DNA of 64,000 bases from Amaranthus tricolor (Eukaryota; Streptophyta; Magnoliopsida; Caryophyllales; Amaranthaceae). This document shows, one piece after another, positions 39,985-51,300 of the stretch. The DNA lies in NCBI RefSeq assembly GCF_026212465.1, contig NC_080051.1, positions 22,744,727 to 22,808,726 of the forward strand, in the 5' to 3' direction. The first letter of the stretch is position 1, and the number at the start of each line of letters is the position of its first letter. Made by a program: the position numbers and the translations under genes. The notes under the pieces were generated by a model, which saw only the letters and a list, made by a program, of their open reading frames with translations, was not told the DNA's origin and searched no databases.

Positions 39985-42250
39985 GAGTGTAACCGCCTCG
40001 AATTATGAAGGTCAATAGTAATTGGAATTTAGTATTAATTAAGCAGAAGCTTAATTTTACCAATACAATTAAGGAGTTACTTAAAGGGTAAACCAATGTC
40101 CAAGTAGAATACTTGAACCAAAACCAAAGCAATATAACATAAGTCTTCACTGTCTAAAATAAAGGAAAATTACAACCAAATCGAAATAAGTCAAAAGTTC
40201 AAATTACATCCTTAAAATAATCCAAACCTAAACAACTAAACTAATAGTCTCTCAAATACAATAAAGAGATCTAAACAAAAGAAGAGTCATACTCCAACTC
40301 GGGTTCATCTTCGGCTCGCATGTTCATTCTCCGTCGAGGTGCCATAGGGGTTTATTCTAAAAACAAAACCATTGGAAAAACATACAAAGCATACTATCAG
40401 CAAAAAGGCTGAGTATAAACACACTAGTGTTCGTCAAATAAGTTATTAAAACTTTTTTGATTGGAGAAAATTCATTTTGAAATATGCTTTTTCATTTGAT
40501 AAATAATATTATCATTCAAACCCAGTTCAATGGTTCTATAGTCATTTCAAATTCTCATTTTCATCATAAGTCATAAGATCTGAAAGGATGCAAATCAATT
40601 TCAAACTCATATCATAAGTTTGCATGGGCACTATGTGAGTCATCCCGTGACTCATTTGGTAGTCGATCTACCGCCCGCGACATGTCCGGCAAGTGTAATA
40701 CAATGGTATTGTGAACAACACGCGCTCAGCATTGGTGAGTCATTTAATCATGCACACAACATTTGCTGTGGCATATGTACTCGCCATTTAGACTAAAATA
40801 TTTTTGTATATAATTTATATCTTATAATTTCAATAGCATTTGAAAAGTCAAAAATATTAACTTTTTCTATATGATAAACATCTTTTATTTGCAACATAGT
40901 AAAGCATACTTTATTTGCGACATAGCAAAATCAAATCATAATCTTTCCCACATGGGTAAAACATGCTTAATATAATCATATCACCAAACATAACCTTTGT
41001 ATTATATTGGGGCATCACTAGCATGTATGGAAATGCATCGTAACAAACATTAATTAAAATTCAATATGATTTTTCAAGGAAACCACTAGAATGTAGTTCA
41101 TAAGTTTATAAAATCATTATGACAGAAGATTTCATAAAACATTATTTTCTAAAATACAAGATAGTTTTGCCGGTAATAAAATCGATACTTGATTTACAAA
41201 ATACATATTAATTCTCCAACAAGGCCCAAATTAATCAAATCATTGTAATACCTTACTTAAAATGAATTAAAGGGTGTCCCATCAGATTATAGATGATTAT
41301 GCCAATTTATAATGATTTTTACGATTATTTTCAACAATTTAGGTATTTACCATTATTTAAATGATATCGTAAATTCGTAAGATTTATAAACCATCTAAGT
41401 TAAACTTATTTTATACTATGAGGCAGTAGCTTATTGATACAATTATAACTTTTTGATATCTATTTTACTACAATTTAATTATCAATATTACACCTTTTAT
41501 AAATAAAAAATAGGCCATTTAAACTTATAAAAGCCATGTATGATATTTTATTATTTTGTATAGGTATTTTATCGATAAATAAAATAAAATCGGTTTAAAT
41601 TTATTTGAGTCCAAATAAAATAATATAAAAATTCTATGATGTTTCAAAAACTATTTAAAGGGATAGAAAATTTTAATAACCATTAAAAATCACATAGGGC
41701 ATTTTTAATAACAATGTTGTTATTTTACCGATAAAACATATAGAATTTATTTAAGTCCATATATGGTCACAAAAATCCATATAAATTTTCTAACATGTAT
41801 CTGCTGTTTATATATGTGTCTCATAAAATTGTCATGTCCAAAACATGTCATTTAGTATTTATTTTATATTTTATCGTTTTCTAACTTACCAATTATTAAT
41901 AACCGAGTAAAAATTATTAAGGTCCTTAAACGTCAACAAAATCTTCCCAAACTTTTACCAATTTTAGTTATTGTTCATACGAGTATGTGATAAAAATTGC
42001 AAGTCCATATGTCTTTATTTGTTAATTACTCTTTTTATATTTTACTATTACACAATTTACCGATAAATAATTTAACGATTACTAAAAAAAATGAAAAATT
42101 CAAAACTTATTATATTTGGGTCAAATGTTGTTGGAAACAACAATGAAAATGGGGGTATTGATCTTGTACTAATTACATTCAAATTATTGTTCATATCGCC
42201 ACGCGTTTCTTTTGTTAGCTAATTAATCTACTTATATTTTGTATAAACAT
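39985..42250. mobile_element. Degenerate LTR-retrotransposon-like sequence
   Basis: TGTAACCGCCTCGAATTATG resembles the common plant LTR terminus TGTAACACC...CGAATT. A locally GC-rich patch at 40630-40700 (GTCGATCTACCGCCCGCGAC) is of the kind seen in long plant LTRs. No coding remnant and no right boundary were found, so this is a tentative repeat call. Confidence 0.3.
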
Positions 42251-42279
42251 ATTCTCAATTAAAAAAGATATTTTTAGAA

Positions 42280-43242
42280 ATTCTTGTGAGAGACGGTCTC
42301 TTTGACGGTCTATTTGTGAGACCATTTCTAATTAAATAGGCCCAAGAAGAAAAATATAAAGTTTTTCGGTATATGTTAAGAATATTATAAGTAGGCATTA
42401 AAGATATTATATTGTAAGTAGGCATTAAAGATATTGTAAGTAGGCTAGTAAACTAAGTTTTCAAGTAGGCATTAATGATCTAATTACCCACTATACGCCC
42501 AAGGATCAAAGGCTTGATCTCAAGAATACGTCTCACACAAACACCCAAAATAGAATTTGAATATGTGCAACCCAAGAAGAACAATTAATAAGAAAATAAG
42601 AACACAATCAAAAGAACGCAATCAAAAGCACACCAAAATTTAAGCGTTCCACTCCTAATTGGGCACGTCCACTGTCCTAGTCTAGATGTCTTATTGCTCT
42701 TTTAACAAGGTCTCCAATGGAAATGTACACTTGATGATAATTACAATTGAGGAAGAAGAGAATAGAGAGTAGAGAGTAAAATATGTAGAGAGAGAATGAG
42801 GAAATAAAAGCAATGTATGAATACTATGTGTTTAGCCCTATTTATAGTTTATAGGGTCTAACACATACAAAATATCCTAAGGCAAAACAAGAAACAAAAC
42901 AGTAGCAAGAAAATGATCCAGCTCCCACAGGCGAGTTGGCTTCCTTTTTGCCGGGGGAAAACCGACTTGGCTTTCTCTTCTGCCTCACAATATTAACTCT
43001 TCCTTTTAAGCCTTATATCATATATATAAAATTACTATTTTTCCCCTTCTTAAAACAACACATATTAACCCATGATTAAGGACATTAAGTCACACTAGTC
43101 ACCGCAATTAAGAATATTGTTAGTAAGCATTTTAAGTACTTTTTCGGTAGATATTAAATATATTTTAAGTAGACATTAAGAATATAATAAGTGAACACTA
43201 AAATTTAATAGGTTAGGCCCAAGAGCTCGGAGACCCGGCAGA
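42280..43242. mobile_element. Repeat with GAGACGGTCTC end and AAGTAG modules, split by a solo LTR
   Basis: The element starts ATTCTTGTGAGAGACGG and is flanked by an imperfect 14-bp direct repeat (AGATATTTTTAGAA at 42266, AGATCTTTTTAGAA at 43243). It contains units of the type ATATTGTAAGTAGGCATTAA on both sides of an inserted LTR (42476-43106). A related partial copy in the opposite orientation is at 53005-53165. There is no coding capacity. Confidence 0.6.
42476..43106 (-). mobile_element. Solo LTR, 631 bp, with target-site duplication
   Basis: The block runs TGATCTAATTACCC to GTCACCGCA and is flanked by the exact 5-bp duplication ATTAA (42471-42475, 43107-43111). On the minus strand it starts TGCGGTGAC and carries a TATA box (CTATAAATAGGGC, near 42840). 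Joining the flanks restores an uninterrupted AAGTAGGCATTAA module array, which confirms the ends. No internal retrotransposon sequence remains. Confidence 0.85.
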
Positions 43243-43306
43243 AGATCTTTTTAGAATGGAAAAGTAATACAATTTCTATATTTAATTACTTTACCACACT
43301 AATATA

Positions 43307-43565
43307 CTTCCTCCGTTCCGTTTTAGTTGCAACAAAAGGATTTTTCGCGCGGTCCAATGCACTAATTCCATCCTTAATATATCTAATTATGTAAAATAAA
43401 AAATTATAAAAACTTAATATTAATAATCTTTACATCGAGACGAATCAAACAAGATCCCACTTGACTATGTTTTAACTTATAAATTAAAAATTAATCACAG
43501 ATTAAGGGAGCTAAGTGAATAATGTATATACTTCCAATGTTGCAACTAAATTGGAACTGAGGTAG
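43307..43565. mobile_element. Stowaway-like MITE
   Basis: The ends CTTCCTCCGTTCCGTTTTAG and TTGGAACTGAGGTAG are flanked by TA on both sides. The interior CGAATCAAACAAGATC and TTGACTATG relates it to the second Stowaway-like family of this window. Confidence 0.8.
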
Positions 43566-43693
43566 TAAAAGAGAATGTACTTGTTGCGATCATTTTCTCT
43601 TTCATTGTTACTTGTCTCTTTTGGATGTGACACTATTTATCATTCTTAATAAATATTAATTTTTCTAACAATATTCATCATTCTTAATTAATA

Positions 43694-43922
43694 AATTTTT
43701 TTGTCTTATTAATTTTGCATTATTTTTCATTTTAGTTTGTCCCACTTAATTTGCATTATTTTTATTTTTAGACAATGGTCCACCACTTTCTTTTAATCTC
43801 ATCCATATATTTTAACTCTTATTTAATTTTATTTACACAATTCATTTTGTCTTTTCATTAATTACCTCTTTCATAAAAATAGTTCAATTCCTTTTCGATG
43901 CAAATTAAAGAGGACAGAGTAG
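43694..43922. mobile_element. MITE with CTACTCT end, partly decayed
   Basis: The right end AAAGAGGACAGAGTAG followed by TA, and the interior CCCACTTAATTTGCATT, match the element at 39111-39341. The left terminus is degenerate and its position is approximate. Confidence 0.55.
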
Positions 43923-44347
43923 TAGGTTAAAACATGTTAAAGGGAGATTTTATAATTTAATATTAATGAACGCAAATATTTAGCAGTAAGAATTTATTAT
44001 CATAATTTATAATAATGAATAATTAAAGATATAGTAGTATAGGCGCCCATGCAACGTACAATTTGTGTCGTTTGGTGGTCGTTTATACAATTTACATTTT
44101 AAGTATCATAAGTATTTATTTTTTAATTTATTTTATTCACTTATTAATAACGAAATTAAACGACAATGACAATAAAGTTGACGAATGCATGTATTAATAT
44201 CGAATAAACATAATAATCAAACAATGATTATGTATATGTTTAATATCGAATGCATTGCATTATATGTCATTTTTCCTAACTGAATACAATATGTCAAAGC
44301 ACGATGTGATTAATTACATAAAATTATTCTCTTAAATAAAGTGTGAT

Positions 44348-45060
44348 GTAGAGGTTTAATATACCTCAAGTAGACATTTGGTATACCTCAAGAGTCAAGT
44401 AGACATGGATACCTCAAATAGAATTTTAGGATACCTCTTATAGAAATTTAGGATACGTTTAAATAGGGTTTTAGCATATTCTAGTAGAGGAGAGATTATC
44501 TTGTTACTAAATTAATTTGTTTAACCTTATGACCAATAATAGTTATGTAGGAGTGAAACCTATATCTTCTACATACGCAATTTCATAGTACTTTACCAAT
44601 AGAGCTATTAGACTTAGTATGCCAAATAACGAAATCTATAAAAAAAGAACACGATTAACAATTTGTATTTGCAGTAGTAAAATATACACATTGAACATAT
44701 TCTTAATCCTTACTCCATATACACTTAATCACGTCTTTAGATACTATAAACTCTTACTTGAGGTACTCTAAATCCCAAATTGACACTTCTGAAACCCCTA
44801 CTTGAGTTGCATCAAACTCCTATTTGATGTCCCCTAAACACCAACTTGTTATACTCTAAACCTGAACTTAATTTGGTGTAAAACTCTACTTGAGATGTTG
44901 AAAAACCCTCCTTGATAAAACCCCAACTAATTGGTGTTCTAAATACCTATTTGATGTATTCTTAATGCTTATTTGAGGTATACTAAATGTTTATTTGACA
45001 TATTGTGAATCCCTATTTGACTTATCCTAAATGTCTACTTAAGACATCCTAAAATCCTAC
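44348..45060. mobile_element. Fold-back element with tRNA-like core, copy B
   Basis: The left arm (44348-44490) has ATACCTCAAGTAGACATTT units. The right arm (44750-45060) has the inverted form CTACTTGAGGTAC with CTAAA spacers. The right terminus CATCCTAAAATCCTAC is the inverse of the left terminus of copy A (GTAGGGTTTTAGGAT). The core (44541-44614) is a decayed version of the tRNA-like sequence in copy A. No target-site duplication was identified. Confidence 0.7.
44541..44614 (-). other. Decayed tRNA-like core of copy B
   Basis: On the minus strand the D-arm-like AATAGCTCTATTGGTAAAG and the T-arm-like ATATAGGTTTCACTCCTAC remain, but the acceptor stem and B box carry substitutions relative to copy A. 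It is not a functional tRNA. Confidence 0.55.
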
Positions 45061-45536
45061 AAAATAAACATGCAGGTACATATTAGTTATCAATTTTTAT
45101 TTATATATTTTATTTTTTAAAATTTAAGCTGGCAAAAAGAGTATAAAATACTGAAGTATGATTTCAACATGCAAAAGTGGTTGGTAAAATGGGAAGATTA
45201 GAAGGAAAGAAGGATCAAAAGGGGATTGGAATCCTGAATTTGATAGCGTACGTGGATAGCTAAAACTTGAGAAATTAATATTAATATATTTGATAAGCGA
45301 ATATATTAACGGCTTGCGTACATTAAATCCGCAATCCTACCGTAAAAAGATTGCAGTTAACCGAGATTCTTGCGTAGCTCCTGCTTACGATTTAGTATTT
45401 ATCTGCATTCCTGCCCTAAAAAATACAGCCAACTTACTTTCTATTGCTTACTTTACGACTCATATCAATTTAGTAAACTTCAGCCCATCTTCCATGACAA
45501 AACAGAAATGCGTAAACGTACTAGTGTTGGATATAC

Positions 45537-45592
<56 letters not shown>

Positions 45593-46853
45593 AGATTGTT
45601 AGAATTAAAATCTTACCTATGATTGATAAGGGTAGGATTAAAATCGCTAGAATCGGATCGTACAATCTTACAAATACATTTTAATATGCTATAGTATGAT
45701 TGATTATGTTACATTTGTTTATATTGGTTCATTTTTTTAAGCAATAAATATAGATTAATTTAACTTCATCTTTTTATTGATTAAAAGGAGTACTTTTAAT
45801 GATCTGTTATATGAATTATGAATTTCGAGTTGGTAAATACATGAATTTTCATGCTAGTAATAATGATATATTTTAACTTATATTTATATGTATATAAAAG
45901 CAAGAATATAAGTTATTTTATGATTTTGACTACCCTTGTAAGATCAGATAATTAAATTATAGGATCGTAAAATTATATTATGATCCTATCCACCATATTT
46001 CAGATCTTGGTAGGATCGCGCGATTCTACCATTATTAAGATTCTACTTAAGATTTGAATCGCTCATACTTATCTGGATCTTAGAGTCATAAAATCATGGA
46101 TCAAAATCAAAATTCTGATAATAGACATAAATTGTATACTGCTTTGTCCTTGTGAATTTGCTCATCTACAACTTGGAATAAAATACATAAAAAAAAAAAA
46201 TTTAAGTACATACATGGTTGCATTTAAGCTTTAAAACTAGCTAAGCCCTAACCACAAATCGCAAAATTGGCTTGTTTATGTTAATCAAGGGTAAGCCTCA
46301 GGAGACCATCGCCTACATTTTAGGTTCAAGTTAGTTTCTATCGTAGTTAGATTTCTTCCTTATATTTGATTGACACCTCTTTGAAAGAAGTGTAAATTTT
46401 AATTTGTAGATTATACAAGATCAAGCAATGAATAGATGAGATTAAAGAAATAAATGAGATTAAAAGAAAGTTACGACAATATATACCTAATAAGAAAATA
46501 GTGGAAAGTAATTCAAAATAAAAATTAGGTCGTCTATCTCATTTAGTTTGCACCCAATTTCAATTTAGAATTGTCCCACTTTTAAGATACCAACTCTTCT
46601 AAAAGCTAAAATGACAATATTCACTTAATTAGAAGTACTTTGCAACATATATTTTTTTATTTATGGTCTCTACAACACCCTTTCAACTTTATTTACAAAT
46701 CCATTCTCTCCTTTACTCTCACTGACTCAACTTCTTGATCCTATTTGTTCAGCAAGTACAAATTAATATTTACACTTCGGCTCACCAAAGAATTGCAAAT
46801 CTAATGGGACACGGGAAGTTTAATGTTAGGTTGAGATGAACTTATTGTCAAGA
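45061..46853. other. Intergenic stretch with AT microsatellite and AGGATCG words
   Basis: An AT-rich microsatellite with two TACATA interruptions lies at 45531-45589. Around it (45320-46080), words such as TAGGATCG, GATCGTA, TTAGAATCG and their complements recur in both orientations, which suggests an old inverted-repeat element. No gene is seen. Confidence 0.45.
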
Positions 46854-47050
46854 TGCCAGTATATAATCGAGAATACGAGGTGTGTACACTTCAAAAGCTA
46901 AGGAGATATCATTTTAAAATCTTATGACTATGAGAGAAAGTTCTCCAATAACTTAAAAAGTCTGGACATCATCTTTAATCCATTAATGTGGAACAAATCA
47001 GCATAATATTTAATCTTTAATCCATTAATTTGGAACAAATTATCCCAACA
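46854..47050 (-). mobile_element. TRIM- or LTR-like repeat, copy X1
   Basis: On the minus strand it starts TGTTGGGATAATTTGTTCC and includes AAGTTATTGGAGAAC, GATATCTCCTT and TTGAAGTGTACACACC, as in a widespread plant short LTR family. It is the counterpart of 52500-52893 but lacks the SINE found there. No flanking duplication was seen. Confidence 0.4.
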
Positions 47051-48389
47051 TTTAATAGTTAGGCGAATGATTTGACACCTTGGTTGATGAAGCCTAATTA
47101 GTAATTAAAAAATTAATGGTATATTCATTAGTTGCATTATTGAGTTTTGTCGGCCAACGACAACTATTATTTCAATCTTTGATTTTTTAGAAATGATAAC
47201 AATTAACATATAGCCCTTCCTCCTCCAAATAATGGCTCACTCGAAAACCAAATTTTATATAAATGGTAACTAATACCCATGTGCAAAATAATCCAGCTTC
47301 CATTGTTGGGCTTTTTTTATACGTATGCCAAGTCAATCGGAATCTATGATTATGCAAAGTCGTCTATTGAACTTATCCTTATCAACTCAGCTGGCTAGCT
47401 TAATTGGTATATGCTTAAGATTTAATAATGTTAGAGTCTGAGTCAAAGTCAGAGTTATCAGTATTCCGCACAAGTCGGGGTCCGGTGAAAAGAATAACAA
47501 ACAAACCATATCCGTGTTTAAGAGAAATACGCGCACTCAATTTATTTCCAAACATTAATTCAATAATGTTGAACTGCAATCGGATTTTTGATGTTGAAGC
47601 AAGTCGAAGATGGATGTATGTGACTTAAGATCTTCATATGTTGAAATACAGTTAGTTGATGGAGATAATTGTTGAGTGTATATTTTAAGTTTCATATGGA
47701 AAATAAAATAGTGTTAACAAATATATAAGTGATTTAATTCTAAATTATTGTGAGCCTGTGGGGTTTATTAACAAAAGCCCAAAAAATAAATTTATACGGG
47801 CTCAGACTCAAAGTTGAAAATATCACACTTAATTGGATCATTCATAGCTAGAGGGCCAACAATATTCTTATTGTGGTTGCTTTATTGCTCTATAAATATT
47901 GACAATATGAATAAAAAGTATAATTATTATTAACAATTTAATACCCGTGTATATTGTGGATCTCACATTGTTTTCATAGAAAAGAGCAAGCAAAAGTGTG
48001 AAAATAATCATCTAGTTTGATCAGAAACAATGAGCTGAATGTACAATGACATTTCTTGGCTAAATTAGCACTTGGTCCTAAAATGAACTTAATCTCTATA
48101 TGGGACTTCATATTTAGTCGAAGAGCTTATGAGAAACAATCTCTTCGTGAGACAACCTCAAAACAAAAAGTCTATATGCTAATGATTGTATTAATTGAGC
48201 TATCTAACCGATGTATGAAAAAAGTCTCACAGTGAAACTGTCTCACACAAGAATTTATGTTAGTCAGAGCTAACTTGTCTATATATAACTATACATATTT
48301 TTGTTTAAATATATCATCTATCGTACCCAGTGCACATACTTTATTCGGATCATATAAACTATGATTAGAATTTGTAAAAGCTAAATAAA
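47051..48389. other. AT-rich intergenic stretch, 3' flank of GDSL gene 2
   Basis: No gene is visible. A MITE-like piece with CTCACAGTGAAACTGTCTCACACAA (split here as CTCACAGTGAAAC and TGTCTCACACAA) near 48225-48255 resembles other GAGAC-type repeats. GCTTAATTGGTATATGC near 47400 is weakly A-box-like. Confidence 0.4.
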
Positions 48390-51300
48390 TCAAGGCATGG
48401 CAAAAATAGTTTGGAGATTGTAAGGAGCAACAATGTTAGGTCCTCCTTCCCATAATTCTTTGGCAAATTGTTCGTTAGCTTTTTCAGTAGGATGGCCAGC
48501 ATCAAACCAAAGATAATCGCTTGGAGAACTGCAAACTGAGAAGCTATGCTCTTTCTTTTGGCAACTGTATCCTCCATTGAATGGTCCGTTTCCACAACAT
48601 GCTGTTTCACTTTCCTTGAAACCTATCACAATTTTGGGTACACTTTACAATCTCGGAATGTAAATCAATATCAAAGTAATATTTTAGGCCTTTAAATATA
48701 TGGGTCTTGTACGATTGGGCAACTTACACATGCACATGAAAATACTATGACATAATTGATCCAACTTTTTTTTAAAAAAAAAAACTTGTAATAATTTGCA
48801 AACTACAGTCTTAAAGTTTAGCATTTTTGCGAATTACAACCTTAATATTTATTTTTTGCGAATTATAGCCACCAAAGTATTAAAGATTGCAGGTTCAAGC
48901 CAAAGCACAAAATTCCAATCATTTTGATGGTTGAGATTTTAGGTTAAGTGGTCGAAGTTCTGTGTTTTTGGCTTGAACTTGTAATCTTTGATACTTTGGT
49001 GGTTGTACTCCGCAAAAATTAAATATTGAGGTTGTAATTCGCAAAAATGCTAAACTATAAGGTTATAATTCGCAAATTATTCAAAAACTTGACCATAGGC
49101 ATGGAGATGGACTAGAAGGGCATAGTTAAACCATCTTTACATTGGACTTTAGTATTAATTAAAGTATAGTATTAACAAATGAGTTATTTAATCGATGGAG
49201 AAACAAATATAAAACATAAATTTTCGATAGTCTCATGATGAGATATTTTTATTAGGCTACTCTAATAAAAATATATATTTATCGTCTAAAAGTAATTAAT
49301 TATAACTTTAAAGAGATTTTTTATAATTTTAAAATGATCGGTTACAATCTTAGAATGATCACTTTAAAAAATAAATTAATTATATGGACATATTCGATAA
49401 TGTTGCGGTTTGATACAGAAAAATTAAAGCTTATTATCAATGAAACAAACACATACTGCTGTCTAATTCTACAGGCTAAAAGCCCATACATGATTCGCCA
49501 CTTATCATAAGCACAAGGCCATTTCAAGGAATTCAGGTCCACTTTATTATTTGTATAAAATGAGCTCTAAATATACATACTATAGATTTTATATTATTGA
49601 TTTCATTAACTCCAAATTAAATGCAGTATAAGGCATTGCAGCTGTCATCAGTTTCAGTCAGGAAGAGTCTGTACGAGAAATTACCCAAGGCATACTCCTA
49701 GAGACATAGTTTCAACACTTCATTTCAGAAGTCGCTGTACCTGACACCACTATGGACGCTCAGGGGTCATCTCCTCATCATGTCGACGTTCATCTTGAGG
49801 AGGTAGACTTAACGTGCCCTGACTATGGTGTCGGGTCCTTACAAGGTGCTGAATCATCCCAGTATCAATTACCTCCCCTATCCGAGCGTCATGCGAACCG
49901 CCTCTTACTGTCGTAGGAGGCGTCATAGACCGTTACAGTTAGAGAGGGTACAGGAGGAGGATTAGCATTGGTATACTGTTTTTATATATTAAACATTAGT
50001 AACGTTTTGTATATATTGAATATTTGTAACATGTGGACTGTTGTGTATATTTTCTAATATATATGTAGATGTGTATATGTTTATCGTATTATCACAAGTT
50101 TATTATGAATAAAATGATGTTAATTACTCAGAGTTTTCGGCGATGAATCATTCTGCCAATAATTAAGTATGAACTAAATCAAAATCAAACAGACAATCAT
50201 GTTCAAATAGGGAAAATGCGCTCGAAAATTCAACACAGTTTCATTCATGTTCAACGAATCCATATCAAATTACATAGTTCATTCGTTAAGTTAAGCCATA
50301 TTACAACGGCTAGATTAAATCATACACAAAAGTCAACAAAAGTCAAACCATTTAATCGCTGTTACTAACAGCGACTTCCCCTTTGACCAGTCAAACCTTA
50401 TTTCGTTGTTAGTAATAGCGACTACATGTTGACTTAAAAATTCTAGCAACTTTAAACTCGCTATTAATAATAGCGATTATGTACCAAACCTAGCTTTGGG
50501 CCCAAAGACGTTTATTTTGGGAATAAATTTTGAACGAATCTTAAATTTTGACTAAAGTTAATAAAAGGTCTTTTTTTTTCAAATTTTCTTATTTTAGGGC
50601 GTATAAAATTATCATTACAAATTTGTTTCTATACATGTTAATTTTAACAAAAAATAGTAAATTTCAAAAGTATAGACATGGACCGATCCAAGTGGGCAGG
50701 GTCAAATTCAAGGTTCAGAATCAGGGTGCACCAAATACATGGGCCAAATTTTAAGGCAATTTTAACAGTTTTATTTGTAAAATAAACAACTAAATTTTTT
50801 CTAGTAAAATGACATTATAGTTGAATTTATTTCTTGACATTATAGAGTATAAAACATATCATGAGGCTACAATCATCAGCTTAAATTATAGTTGAATTTA
50901 TTCCTTAACATTATAATAAAATGAACAATAACACTAATATGAAAGAATCAATTAAATTTTGAAGTATAAAACGTAAATATATGATGTCATTTTAGTAAAA
51001 TGTAATACTTCAGTTGTTTTTATTCAAATAAAAAACTCAAAATGAAAAGAGTTTTGTGAAATTTCAATTTGGATAATATGGGAAGAACAAATAAAAAGGA
51101 CAATTTTTTTTTTTCTAATCCAGTTGTTTTTTTCATTAATCTATTGAGTAGAGAATTGTTCTACAAAAGGATCAATAACGTGCGTGATAATGGTGCCCAT
51201 AACTTGATCACTTCCAATTGGCAAGTAGTAGGTAGCATTCAATACTCATAATACTTCATAAACAATTTTGTTGCATGTTTATTGAGAAATCTACTTTCGC

